Assembly (NCBI GenBank): GCA_000434195.1
Contig: HF994469.1
Location: forward strand, 56,905-120,904
Source of the DNA: Clostridium sp. CAG:780
GTDB lineage: Bacteria > Bacillota > Clostridia > TANB77 > CAG-508
Direction of reading: 5' to 3'
Length of the DNA stretch: 64,000 nt
A program made the translations under genes and the position numbers. Below the pieces are notes generated by a model that had not been told where the DNA came from, searched no databases, and saw nothing but the letters and a program-made list of their open reading frames with translations. Of the stretch, positions 25,747 to 34,397 are shown one piece after another. How positions within the stretch are numbered: the first letter of the stretch is position 1; each line of letters begins with the position of its first letter.

Positions 25747-26067
25747 GTGTACTTAGAAGATATAATAGGAAAAGATAAAGATGACAATACTGTAACGCTT
25801 AAAGAAGTAATAGAGAGTAATGATAAAAGTATAGAAGACGAAGTTGATTTGAAGATAAAAATGAAAACACTATATCAAAAAATAAAAGATATTTTAAAAG
25901 ATAGAGAACGAACAATTATCAAACTGCGTTTTGGATTAGAAGGAGGTAAGCCGAAAACACAAAAAGAAATAGCAGACATGATGGGAATTTCTCGTTCATA
26001 TGTATCAAGGATAGAGACAAAAGCAATAAATAAATTAGGAAAAGAATTTCAAGAAGAAGTGCCATAG
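25747..26067 (+). CDS. sigK: Sigma-K, C-terminal part (split frame)
   Basis: This 106-aa frame encodes the rest of region 3 and sigma region 4 with the -35-recognition HTH (TQKEIADMMGISRSYVSRIETKAINKL). It begins one base after the TGA of the first part, with GTG preceded by GGAG at 5 bp spacing, so it could be translated separately by coupling. Together the two parts have the normal SigK length of about 234 aa. No skin-like element lies between them. See finding for the alternatives (indel, slippage or true split). Confidence 0.8.
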   Translation: MYLEDIIGKDKDDNTVTLKEVIESNDKSIEDEVDLKIKMKTLYQKIKDILKDRERTIIKLRFGLEGGKPKTQKEIADMMGISRSYVSRIETKAINKLGKEFQEEVP

Positions 26068-26119
26068 CACTTCAATTTTTTTGTCAGTAAGTTGTTAGCA
26101 GGACAACTTATTTTTATTT
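26057..26119 (+). terminator. Tandem terminators after sigK
   Basis: GAAGTGC/GCACTTC with a following T-run overlaps the stop codon. AAGTTGT/ACAACTT then follows with TTTTTATTTT. Confidence 0.65.
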
Positions 26120-26141
26120 TATGAAAAATATAAAAAAGATA

Positions 26142-26194
26142 TTGACAAAATAAAATCACAGCCATATAATGAATATATGAACAAATATTCACAT
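26142..26194 (+). promoter_or_regulatory. Promoter and ArsR-type operator
   Basis: TTGACA (26142-26147), 17 bp, TATAAT (26165-26170) is a near-consensus promoter. The dyad ATATGAACAAATATTCACAT at 26175-26194 (half-sites TGAA/TTCA) covers the transcription start, as expected for repression by the ArsR/CadC/CzrA protein encoded next. Confidence 0.75.
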
Positions 26195-26208
26195 GAAAGG
26201 AAATAAGA

Positions 26209-26565
26209 ATGAATTTTGAAGAAAATATAGAACAAATTAGTATTAATTTGGAAAAAGTAAACAAAATAAAAAATAAGATTCCAGCAGATGATCTGCTGTT
26301 TGAAATAGCCGAAAATTTTAAAGTTTTCGGAGACTCCACAAGAATGAAAATAATTGCAGCTCTTTTAGAAGGAGAGTTAAATGTATCTGAAATAGCAGCG
26401 ATAACAAATTCAACACCATCAGCAATATCACATCAATTAAGAGTTTTAAAACAAGCAAAATTAGTAAAAGGAAGAAAAGATGGTAAAGCGGTTTATTACA
26501 GTTTAGATGATGAGCATGTAAGAAAAATTTACCAAATTGGAAAACAACATATTGAAGAAATTTAA
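26209..26565 (+). CDS. ArsR-family metal-responsive repressor
   Basis: The 118-aa winged-helix protein matches ArsR/SmtB regulators: the region before recognition is FKVFGDSTRMKIIAALLEGEL, the HTH is NVSEIAAITNSTPSAISHQLRVLKQA and the wing is VKGRKDGKAVYYSL. Its C-terminal helix has DEHVRKIYQIGKQH with Asp/His residues at alpha-5 metal sites, as in CzrA/NmtR. No ELCVCDL cysteine box is seen, so Zn/Co/Cd sensing at alpha-5 is more likely than As. It precedes the CadA-like ATPase by 17 bp and probably represses both. Confidence 0.9.
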   Translation: MNFEENIEQISINLEKVNKIKNKIPADDLLFEIAENFKVFGDSTRMKIIAALLEGELNVSEIAAITNSTPSAISHQLRVLKQAKLVKGRKDGKAVYYSLDDEHVRKIYQIGKQHIEEI

Positions 26566-26582
26566 TAAAGAAAGGGAAGAGT

Positions 26583-28682
26583 ATGAAAAAATATCAATAT
26601 AAATTAGAGGGATTAGATTGCGCAAATTGTGCAAATAAAATACAAGAGGAATTAAGTAAAAATAAAAAGCTAAAAAATGTAATAGTTAATTTTGCAAAAC
26701 TACAATTAACATATGAAACAGAAGATGTTTCAAAAGAAGAAGTAGAAAAAGTTGTAAAAAGTATAGAACCAGATGCTCAAATGACAGAAACAGGAGCAAA
26801 AACAAAAGATGAGAAAAGTCAAAGAGCCCAAAAAGAAAATAATTCAAAGGTTTTAAAACACATAGCAAGGCTAGCAATAGGTCTAGTAGTTGCCCTAATA
26901 GGTTTATATGTTCAAATGCCAAAACACTTATCAATAGCATTAGTAATAATAGGCTATGGAATTTTATTATATAGAACAATAAAAAATGCAATCAAACTTT
27001 TAGTAAGAAACAAAACAATAAATGAAAATTTATTAATAACCATTTCTTGTATAGGAGCTTATTTAGTAGGTAAACATATGGAAGGTTTAATGGTTATAAC
27101 ACTATATGAAATAGGAAAAATACTAGAAGAAAAAGCAATAAACAAAACAAGAAAATCTATATCAGATTTAATGGATATAAAACCAGAGTATGCTAACTTA
27201 AAAACAAAAGATGGAATAGAAGTTTTAGATCCATCAGATGTAAAAGTTGGAGATATAGTAATTGCAAAAAAAGGTGAAAAGATACCATTAGATGGTATTG
27301 TTGTTAAAGGAACAGGAAGCTTAGATACAGCATCTTTAACAGGAGAAACAAAAACACAAGATGTAAAAAAAGACGATCAAGTATTATCTGGAAGTATAGT
27401 CTTAGATGGATTACTAGAAATAAAAGTAACAGAAAAATACGAAAACAGTACAGTTAGCAAAATACTAGAATTAGTAGAAAATGCAACAGACAAAAAAGCA
27501 AAAACAGAAACATTTGTAAACAAAGCAGCAAAGATTTATACACCAATAGTATTAGGTATAGCAGCATTAGTTGCAATATTCTTGCCTCTAATATCAAATG
27601 TAGAATATCTAACAGAGAATGGCTCAATTTATAGGGCATTAATATTTTTAGTAATTTCTTGTCCTTGTGCTATTGCAATTTCTGTTCCATTGTGTTATTT
27701 TTCTGGTATAGGCAAATCTTCTAAAGAAGGAATCTTAATAAAAGGTAGCGATTACCTAGATGGAATAAAAGACATCAAAGAAATAGTATTTGACAAAACA
27801 GGAACATTAACAAAGGGACAATTTACAATAGACAAAGTAGAAGTATATGGTCAACTAACAAAAGAGCAAGTCTTAGAGTATGCGGTACTTGGAGAAAGCT
27901 ATTCAAACCATCCAATAGCAAAATCAATAATTAAAAAATCAAATATGGAAAAATATATAGCAGAACATAAAGAAAAGGTATCAAGCTATGAAGAACTTGC
28001 AGGAAAAGGAATAAAATACAACTTTGAAGGAAAAGTAGTACTTGTAGGAAATAGCAGTTTAGTAGAAAAGGAAAAAGAAAAATCAGACAGTACAAAAATA
28101 TATGTAAAAGTTGATTCTGAAATAGTTGGAGCAATTTGCCTAAAAGATGAAATTAAACACGGAACTAAAGCAGCAATAGCAAAACTAAATGCAAGAGGAA
28201 TCATTACAAAAATGTTTACAGGTGACAATACTGAAATTGCAGAGAAAATAGCAAAAGAATTAGGAATAAAAGAAGTAAAATCAGAAATGTTACCAAACGA
28301 CAAATATCAAGAGCTAGAAAAGGAAATAGCAAAATACGAGAACAATGGAAAAGTAGCATTTGTTGGAGATGGAATAAATGACTCACCAGTACTTGCAAGA
28401 GCAGATATAGGAATATCTATGGGTGGTGTCGGAGCAGGTTCTAGTATAGAAGCATCAGATGTTGTAATAATGACAGATGCAATAGAAAAAATTAATGATG
28501 CAATAGACATCTCTAAAAAAACAAGCAGAGTAATAAAGCAAAACTTGATATTTTCAATAGGAGTAAAAGTGTTAGTTTTAGTACTAAGCATTTTGGGAGT
28601 AGCAAATATGTGGGAAGCAGTATTTGCAGATGTTGGAGCGACTTTAATAACTGTGCTAAATTCTATAAAAATATTAAAATAA
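26583..28682 (+). CDS. cadA: Heavy-metal P1B-type ATPase (CadA/ZntA-like)
   Basis: The 699-aa ATPase exports Zn, Cd or Pb. It has one N-terminal HMA domain with DCANCANK (Cys13, Cys16), the membrane motif SCPCAIAIS (CPC near residue 361), TGE in the actuator domain (SLTGETKTQD), phosphorylation site DKTGTLTKG (near 404), a SYSNHPIAK HP motif and GDGINDSPVLARADIG. The C-terminal membrane pair carries a late Asp (VFADVGATLITVLNS), typical of the Zn/Cd group. Control is by the upstream ArsR gene. Confidence 0.92.
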   Translation: MKKYQYKLEGLDCANCANKIQEELSKNKKLKNVIVNFAKLQLTYETEDVSKEEVEKVVKSIEPDAQMTETGAKTKDEKSQRAQKENNSKVLKHIARLAIGLVVALIGLYVQMPKHLSIALVIIGYGILLYRTIKNAIKLLVRNKTINENLLITISCIGAYLVGKHMEGLMVITLYEIGKILEEKAINKTRKSISDLMDIKPEYANLKTKDGIEVLDPSDVKVGDIVIAKKGEKIPLDGIVVKGTGSLDTASLTGETKTQDVKKDDQVLSGSIVLDGLLEIKVTEKYENSTVSKILELVENATDKKAKTETFVNKAAKIYTPIVLGIAALVAIFLPLISNVEYLTENGSIYRALIFLVISCPCAIAISVPLCYFSGIGKSSKEGILIKGSDYLDGIKDIKEIVFDKTGTLTKGQFTIDKVEVYGQLTKEQVLEYAVLGESYSNHPIAKSIIKKSNMEKYIAEHKEKVSSYEELAGKGIKYNFEGKVVLVGNSSLVEKEKEKSDSTKIYVKVDSEIVGAICLKDEIKHGTKAAIAKLNARGIITKMFTGDNTEIAEKIAKELGIKEVKSEMLPNDKYQELEKEIAKYENNGKVAFVGDGINDSPVLARADIGISMGGVGAGSSIEASDVVIMTDAIEKINDAIDISKKTSRVIKQNLIFSIGVKVLVLVLSILGVANMWEAVFADVGATLITVLNSIKILK

Positions 28683-28700
28683 TATTATGGAGGATAACAA

Positions 28701-31319
28701 ATGATTCAATTATTTGAAGCAAGAAAGAAGCAAAAAGTTGAAGACAATGAATTATTAGAAAAATACTTAAAAATCTCAAAACAAGAAAAAGAAGAAATAC
28801 TAAAAGAATATAAGACTTCTGAAAATGGAATATCCGAAGAAAAGGGAAAAGAACTATTTAAACAAAACGGACCAAATGTAGTTGTAAAAAATGAGAAGAA
28901 AAGCAGATTCTACTTTTTGCTTAATAGCTTCAAAGATAAATTTATAATCATATTAATATTGCTGGCAATAATAAACTATTTTCTAAGTGATGCGCTTAGT
29001 ATGTATATAATACTTGCAATAGCAGTAGCGAGTGCACTTATAAGATATTTTCAAGATTACAGTGTGTATAAATTCAATCAAGATTTAAAATCAAAAATTT
29101 ATACAACAACACATATAATTAGAAATGGTAAAGAAAAAGAAATAAGAGTAGAAAAAGTAGTAAGTGGAGATGTTGTACATTTAAGTGCAGGCTCAATGAT
29201 ACCAGCAGATTTAATATTAATAGACAGCAAAGATTTATTTATAAATCAGTCAGTATTTACAGGAGAGAGTATTCCAGTAGAGAAAATGGCAGGGAATAGC
29301 GACTCAAAAAAAGAGATATTTAGTATTCCTAACATTTGTCTGATGGGTTCAAGTGTAATAAGCGGAAGTGCAACAGGAGTGGTAATAGAAACGGGATTTT
29401 CGACTTATTTAGGGAGAATGAGCAAAGAAGTTGAAACAAAGAAAGAACCTACTAACTTTGAAAAAGGAATGAACAACATTACAAAAATGCTAATAAAATA
29501 TATGAGTGTTGTATCAATAGCAGTTTTTGTAATATATGGACTAATTAGAAAAGATTGGCTAGAAGCCATACTATTTGCGCTATCGGTGGCAGTTGGAATA
29601 ACACCAAGCATGCTTCCAATGATAGTAAATGTAAATCTAACAAGAGGTACAAAAGTTTTAGCGAAAAAGAAAACCTTAGTAAAAAATATAAACTCAATTC
29701 AAAATTTAGGAGCGATAGATGTTCTATGTACAGATAAAACAGGAACACTTACAGAAAATAAAATAGTACTTCAAAAATATATAGATGTAAATGGAAAAGA
29801 AGACTTATCAATATTAGAGTATGCGTACTTGAATAGCTATTTCGGAACAGGAATGAAAACCTTAGTAGATAGAGCGATAATAAGTTATGGAAATACAAGA
29901 AATGTGAAGGACATAATTCAAGAATATACAAAAATTGATGAAATACCATTTGATTATACAAGAAAAAGAATGAGTGTGGTTGTTAAGAGTAATAAAAATA
30001 ATGGTTATAGAATGCTTACGAAAGGTGCGCTTGAAGAGATATTAAAAGTATGTACAAAAGTTAAATATGAAGGCAAAATAGAAGAGTTAAGTCCAGAAAT
30101 GATAGAAATAGCAGAAAATAAAGCAAAAGAATATGCTGTTCAAGGAATGCAAGTAATAGCATTAGCTTCAAAAAGAGAATACAAAGGAGCAAATATATTT
30201 AATGTATCTGACGAAAAAGAAATGACATTTATAGGATTTGTAGCATTCTTAGATCCTGCAAAGAAAGATGTAAAAGAAACGTTACAGAAATTAAGAAAAA
30301 TTGGAGTAACAACAAAAATATTAACAGGAGATAATCCTTATGCAACAAGTAACATTTGCAATTTAGTGGGAATAGATAATAGCGAAATTTTATTAGGAAC
30401 AGACGTTGATAAGATGACAGATGAAGAACTAGCAAAAAAGGTAGAAATAGTGTCAGTATTTGCAAGAATGAATCCTTTGCAAAAAGAAAGAGTGGTAAAA
30501 ACATTAAAAAATAATGGACATGTAGTAGGATATATGGGAGATGGAGTAAATGATTCACCATCATTACATACTGCAGATGTTGGAATATGTGTACATACAG
30601 CAACAGACATTGCAAAAGAAGCGGCAGACATCATATTGCTAGATAAGAGTCTGAATGTAATTTATCATGGAGTAATAGAAGGAAGAAAAGTATATGGAAA
30701 CATAATAAAATACATGAAAATGGCACTAAGTGCAGACTTTGGAGATGTATTTAGTATAGTGATTTCAAGTATATTTATACCATTCTTGCCATTACTCCCA
30801 ATACAAATGCTATTGCAAGATTTTTTGTATGATTTGTCACAGATAGCAATTCCATATGATGACGTAGATGAAGAATTTTTAGCAAAACCTAAAAAATGGA
30901 GTACAAAAGGAATTAGCAAATTTATGAATGTAATGGGAATCACAAGTTCAGTAATAGATGTAATAGCCTTCATAGGATTTTGGTTCTTATTTGGATATGG
31001 AGCACAAAAAGAAACATACTTCCAAACAGCCTGGTTTGTAGAATGTTTAATATCAGAAACAATGATAATACACTATGTTAGAACAGCTAAAAAACCATTC
31101 ATAGAATCAAGAGCAAACAAATGGCTAACACTTGGAACAATAGCTACAATAGTAGGTACGATACTAACGCCAATACTATTACACAATATACCAAGCTTCC
31201 ATTTTGAAATATTACCACTACAATATTATGGATTTGTAATAATATTATTAATCATATATTCAATATTAGTAGAAGTAATAAAAAAGCAATATATAAAGAA
31301 AAACGGAGAATGGTTATAA
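28701..31319 (+). CDS. mgtA: Mg2+-importing P3B-type ATPase (MgtA/MgtB-like)
   Basis: The 872-aa ATPase resembles the magnesium transporters MgtA/MgtB. Evidence is the N-terminal cation-ATPase domain with NGISEEKGKELFKQNGPN, SVFTGESIPVEK, the phosphorylation motif CTDKTGTLTENKIVL (near 344) followed by the family segment YLNSYFGTGMKTLVDRAI, and MGDGVNDSPSLHTADVGI with VLLPIQMLLQDFLYD-type C-terminal helices. AGGAGG-like GGAGGA lies before the ATG, 19 bp after cadA. Mg-ATPases are often riboswitch controlled; none is seen in this short gap, so it may be co-transcribed with cadA. Confidence 0.9.
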   Translation: MIQLFEARKKQKVEDNELLEKYLKISKQEKEEILKEYKTSENGISEEKGKELFKQNGPNVVVKNEKKSRFYFLLNSFKDKFIIILILLAIINYFLSDALSMYIILAIAVASALIRYFQDYSVYKFNQDLKSKIYTTTHIIRNGKEKEIRVEKVVSGDVVHLSAGSMIPADLILIDSKDLFINQSVFTGESIPVEKMAGNSDSKKEIFSIPNICLMGSSVISGSATGVVIETGFSTYLGRMSKEVETKKEPTNFEKGMNNITKMLIKYMSVVSIAVFVIYGLIRKDWLEAILFALSVAVGITPSMLPMIVNVNLTRGTKVLAKKKTLVKNINSIQNLGAIDVLCTDKTGTLTENKIVLQKYIDVNGKEDLSILEYAYLNSYFGTGMKTLVDRAIISYGNTRNVKDIIQEYTKIDEIPFDYTRKRMSVVVKSNKNNGYRMLTKGALEEILKVCTKVKYEGKIEELSPEMIEIAENKAKEYAVQGMQVIALASKREYKGANIFNVSDEKEMTFIGFVAFLDPAKKDVKETLQKLRKIGVTTKILTGDNPYATSNICNLVGIDNSEILLGTDVDKMTDEELAKKVEIVSVFARMNPLQKERVVKTLKNNGHVVGYMGDGVNDSPSLHTADVGICVHTATDIAKEAADIILLDKSLNVIYHGVIEGRKVYGNIIKYMKMALSADFGDVFSIVISSIFIPFLPLLPIQMLLQDFLYDLSQIAIPYDDVDEEFLAKPKKWSTKGISKFMNVMGITSSVIDVIAFIGFWFLFGYGAQKETYFQTAWFVECLISETMIIHYVRTAKKPFIESRANKWLTLGTIATIVGTILTPILLHNIPSFHFEILPLQYYGFVIILLIIYSILVEVIKKQYIKKNGEWL

Positions 31320-31400
31320 AATATTGTGCTTTATATTGACAATGGTTTTATAATATGATAAACTTAAACCATCAAAAGAATTCATAAAAAAATTAATTAA

Positions 31401-31436
31401 AAGAAAAAGATAGAGCGACCACTCTATCTTTTTCTT
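31401..31436. terminator. Bidirectional terminator
   Basis: AAGAAAAAGATAGAG and CTCTATCTTTTTCTT form a 15-bp stem with a 6-nt loop. It serves mgtA on the plus strand and the small minus-strand gene. Confidence 0.9.
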
Positions 31437-31454
31437 GCTATGTATTAAATTGCT

Positions 31455-31550
31455 TTAATCATTAGCATCTTTTGTCTTTTGATCAGAATTCTTGTCATCA
31501 TTTGCTAAAAGCATTTGAATTAGAATCCATATTAAATCAAAAGAATTCAT
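31455..31550 (-). CDS. Small protein, 31 aa
   Basis: An unlisted short gene. ATG at 31550 follows AAAGGGGGTGA. The product starts MNSFDLIWILIQMLLAND and continues with a hydrophilic Asp/Lys/Asn tail. The N-terminal 16 residues are hydrophobic and amphipathic. A minus-strand promoter TTGATT-17-TATTAT (31610-31615 and 31587-31592) and the downstream terminator make an independent unit. Function is unknown; a membrane-associated peptide is possible. Confidence 0.6.
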   Translation of the reverse strand: MNSFDLIWILIQMLLANDDKNSDQKTKDAND

Positions 31551-31719
31551 ACCATCACCCCCTTTCATCTATTAGGAGGCTGAACTATAATATAACTTTA
31601 AAAATGCAAAATCAATCGAAATTTGTAGGATAGTATAAATTTGTAAAAAATAGTTGAAAAAACTTTTTAGTAATGTTATCATATATATGAATTATTTAAT
31701 TCTGAGAGGAATGAACGAA

Positions 31720-32103
31720 ATGAAAAAAACAAAAGAAATCAAAGAAAACATAATAGAAGAAACTCTAAAATTTACATCAAGAGAGGATGCAGAAGAATTT
31801 AGCAGCATTGCAAGAGGACGCAAATTCTGTAAAAAAGGCGAAAGACTTCAAGATATATGTATGCAAGAAATTGAAAGAAGTAACTATAAAAAATCACGCA
31901 ATATTTTTGTGAAAATATTTAAGCATAGCAAATTTAAATCAGAAAAACTATTATTAGAAAAAAGAACTTCGAGCATAATTAGAACCGTTGCAAGAGAATG
32001 CATAAACAATAGTGAAGAAGAAATTGATATAAATAAACTAGTAAAACAAGTAAAAGAAATAATATTAGAAAATACAGAAAAATATCTAAAAAATCTTAAA
32101 TAA
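31720..32103 (+). CDS. Hypothetical charged protein, 127 aa
   Basis: A soluble Lys/Glu-rich helical protein, unrecognised. ATG at 31720 is chosen since GAGAGGA sits 9 bp upstream; the ATG at 31711 is too close. SREDAEEFSSIARGRKFCKKGERLQDICMQEIERS is its most distinctive stretch, with two Cys. It is convergent with the spore gene sspH and shares its terminator. Confidence 0.6.
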   Translation: MKKTKEIKENIIEETLKFTSREDAEEFSSIARGRKFCKKGERLQDICMQEIERSNYKKSRNIFVKIFKHSKFKSEKLLLEKRTSSIIRTVARECINNSEEEIDINKLVKQVKEIILENTEKYLKNLK

Positions 32104-32106
32104 GGT

Positions 32107-32134
32107 GAAGTGAACTCAAATTAGAGTTCACTTC
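32107..32134. terminator. Bidirectional terminator
   Basis: GAAGTGAACTC and GAGTTCACTTC form a perfect 11-bp stem between convergent genes. Confidence 0.85.
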
Positions 32135-32141
32135 AAAAACT

Positions 32142-32324
32142 TTAGTTATATAAATCTTTTTCATACAAGTCATCAATATACAAATCTTTTGTACTATCAG
32201 AGTTAAGAAAACCAACTTTAGCTGTGTTTCCGTGTAACTCTTGAACCCAAACGGGTTGCTCATTATAATAAATCTCTTTAATCTCTTTACCTTGCAAAAT
32301 TTCACTAATTCTCTTATTGGTCAT
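32142..32324 (-). CDS. sspH: H-type small acid-soluble spore protein
   Basis: The 60-aa product has the H-type SASP pattern: KRISEILQGKEIKEIYYNEQ, then PVWVQELHGNTAKVGFL and an acidic end. These minor SASPs are made in the forespore and stored in the spore core. ATG at 32324 follows GGGAGGA at 8 bp; the in-frame TTG at 32342 lies inside that site. With sigma-K it is direct evidence of an endospore former. Confidence 0.85.
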   Translation of the reverse strand: MTNKRISEILQGKEIKEIYYNEQPVWVQELHGNTAKVGFLNSDSTKDLYIDDLYEKDLYN

Positions 32325-32432
32325 ATAATATTCCTCCCACAAATTTAATAAAATTTAATATAAGTATATCCAAATATGTAAAAAATATGATACAATGTAT
32401 GAGTATAAACTAAAAAGATAGGAGCAAACAAC

Positions 32433-34037
32433 ATGAAAGTTTTTGAAAAATACAAAAATGAAATAGATGAGGCTACAAAGCAAGAAAGAACTGTCATTGC
32501 TTGTATGTGCAATAATGAAGTAAAATCATTAAATTTTGAAATTAAAGATACTGATAAAATAACTCTACTAGACACAAGCACAAAGGATGGGCACAGAATA
32601 TATATAAGAGGAATTTTATACATAATGGCAAAAGCCTTAGAAGAGTCATATCCCACAGCACTACTTAGTGTAAATTATCAGCTTGCAAATGCCATGTTTT
32701 GCAAAATAGAAAACATGGAAATAACAGAAGAAATGATACAAAAAATAGAAACAAGAATGCAAGAAATAATTGACCAAAATCTAGAAATAAGAAAAGTAGA
32801 AATGGATAAAGAAGAAGCAAAAGAGTTCTACAGTAACACCAAAAGCCAAAGAGGAATGGCTCAATTTGATAACTACCAAAAGGAAATGGTATCACTTTAC
32901 TACTGTGAAAATTACTACAACTATTTCTTTGGAGTAATGCCAATTTCAACAGGATACACAAATGTATTTGACATAAAAAAATACAAAGATGGATTTTTAG
33001 TAAGATACCCTGCGGCTTCAAATCCTCATGAACTATCAAATCAAAGAAGTGGTAAAAAATTATTGGCAACATTGGAGGAATATGAAGATATTCATAAAGT
33101 ACTAAACATACACAATCTATACAATCTAAACAATGAAATAGAGAAAGGAAATGGAAAAGACATAATCCTACTATCAGAAGCACTACACGAAAAGAAGATA
33201 GCAGATATAGCAGACGACATATTGCACAGAAAAGGCATAAAAATGGTGCTAATTGCAGGACCATCATCATCAGGAAAAACTACATTTGCAAAGAGATTGG
33301 GAGTTCAATTAAGATTAAATGGATTTAAACCTGTTACGATATCAGTAGACAACTACTTTGTTGAAAGAAAAGACAATCCAAAGGACGAGAACGGAAATTA
33401 TGATTTCGAATGTCTAGAAGCTATAGACTTAGACTTGTTCAATAATCATATAAAAACATTGCTAGAAGGTGGCACAATAGATGTTCCAACATTTGATTTC
33501 AAAGTAGGAACAAAGTGTTACAACGGAGAAAAAATGCATCTAGCAGATGACGAAATTTTGGTAATAGAGGGAATACATTGCTTAAATGACAAACTAACGA
33601 GCTCAATACCAATGGAGCAAAAATATAAAATATATATAAGTGATTTAACAGTATTAAACATAGATTATTGCAATAGAATTTCAACAACAGACACAAGATT
33701 AATAAGAAGAATCGTTAGAGATAACAGTTACAGAGGCTATTCAGCACTTCATACACTAAAATCTTGGGACAGCGTAAACAGAGGAGAATTCAAAAACATT
33801 TTCCCATTCCAAGAGAACTGTGATGCAATGTTCAACTCTTCATTAATATATGAATTTAGTGTTCTAAAAAAACACGCATTGCCTTTATTAGAGGAGATAA
33901 CAAATGAAGAACCAGAGTATGCGGAGGCAAAAAGATTAGTAAAATTCTTAAAATATTTTGAGGAAATTGATGAACAATATATACCAAAAAATTCTTTATT
34001 AAGAGAATTTATAGGTGGAAGTATATTTGAAGAATAG
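32433..34037 (+). CDS. Uridine kinase-like nucleoside kinase
   Basis: The 534-aa protein has a C-terminal P-loop kinase of the uridine kinase/phosphoribulokinase group: Walker A IAGPSSSGKTTFAKRL (near 275-290), SVDNYFVERKDNP, YDFECLEAIDLDLF and VIEGIHCLN. The N-terminal ~200 residues resemble the TGS/threonyl-tRNA-synthetase-like domain (SAD) seen in this family. Such long Clostridial and Thermotoga homologues are annotated as nucleoside kinase; the substrate may be uridine or another nucleoside. TAGGAG precedes the ATG. Confidence 0.85.
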   Translation: MKVFEKYKNEIDEATKQERTVIACMCNNEVKSLNFEIKDTDKITLLDTSTKDGHRIYIRGILYIMAKALEESYPTALLSVNYQLANAMFCKIENMEITEEMIQKIETRMQEIIDQNLEIRKVEMDKEEAKEFYSNTKSQRGMAQFDNYQKEMVSLYYCENYYNYFFGVMPISTGYTNVFDIKKYKDGFLVRYPAASNPHELSNQRSGKKLLATLEEYEDIHKVLNIHNLYNLNNEIEKGNGKDIILLSEALHEKKIADIADDILHRKGIKMVLIAGPSSSGKTTFAKRLGVQLRLNGFKPVTISVDNYFVERKDNPKDENGNYDFECLEAIDLDLFNNHIKTLLEGGTIDVPTFDFKVGTKCYNGEKMHLADDEILVIEGIHCLNDKLTSSIPMEQKYKIYISDLTVLNIDYCNRISTTDTRLIRRIVRDNSYRGYSALHTLKSWDSVNRGEFKNIFPFQENCDAMFNSSLIYEFSVLKKHALPLLEEITNEEPEYAEAKRLVKFLKYFEEIDEQYIPKNSLLREFIGGSIFEE

Positions 34038-34045
34038 GGGATAAA

Positions 34046-34360
34046 ATGGCTGGAAATTTTACAGAAATAGATGAAGAATTTATATGTGAACATTGCGGGC
34101 AACATGTACCAAAATTAGGATACTCATGCAGAAATCATTGTCCATATTGTCTATATTCAAAACACGTGGATGTAAATCCAGGAGACAGGCAAGAAGAATG
34201 TCATGGAGAGCTAGAACCAGTGGGAGCGGAGATAGATAGCAAAAAAGGATATGTTATAATATTTAAGTGCAAGAAGTGTGGAAAAATAAGAAGAAATAAA
34301 GCTGCAGAAGATGACAACATGGATTTGATAATAAAACTGACAGCAATGCATAATTATTAA
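34046..34360 (+). CDS. RNHCP-domain zinc-ribbon protein
   Basis: A 104-aa protein with the diagnostic RNHCPYCLYSKHVD motif and two CxxC pairs (CEHCGQ, CKKCGK) that would bind zinc. The family is widespread in Bacillota, without firm function, and probably binds RNA or protein. It starts 8 bp after the kinase gene and is likely in its operon. Confidence 0.85.
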   Translation: MAGNFTEIDEEFICEHCGQHVPKLGYSCRNHCPYCLYSKHVDVNPGDRQEECHGELEPVGAEIDSKKGYVIIFKCKKCGKIRRNKAAEDDNMDLIIKLTAMHNY

Positions 34361-34361
34361 C

Positions 34362-34395
34362 AAAGAAACCTTAGCAAAAGAGCTAAGGTTTCTTT
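34362..34395. terminator. Bidirectional terminator
   Basis: AAAGAAACCTTAGC and GCTAAGGTTTCTTT form a 14-bp stem between convergent genes. Confidence 0.9.
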
Positions 34396-34397
34396 AG

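Noticed and set aside
25728..25760. prfB-like +1 shift in sigK (GGAG before CTGA)
   Set aside because: The P-site codon AGC cannot re-pair well in the +1 frame, and the GGAG spacing fits a new GTG start better. An A6 length change is simpler.
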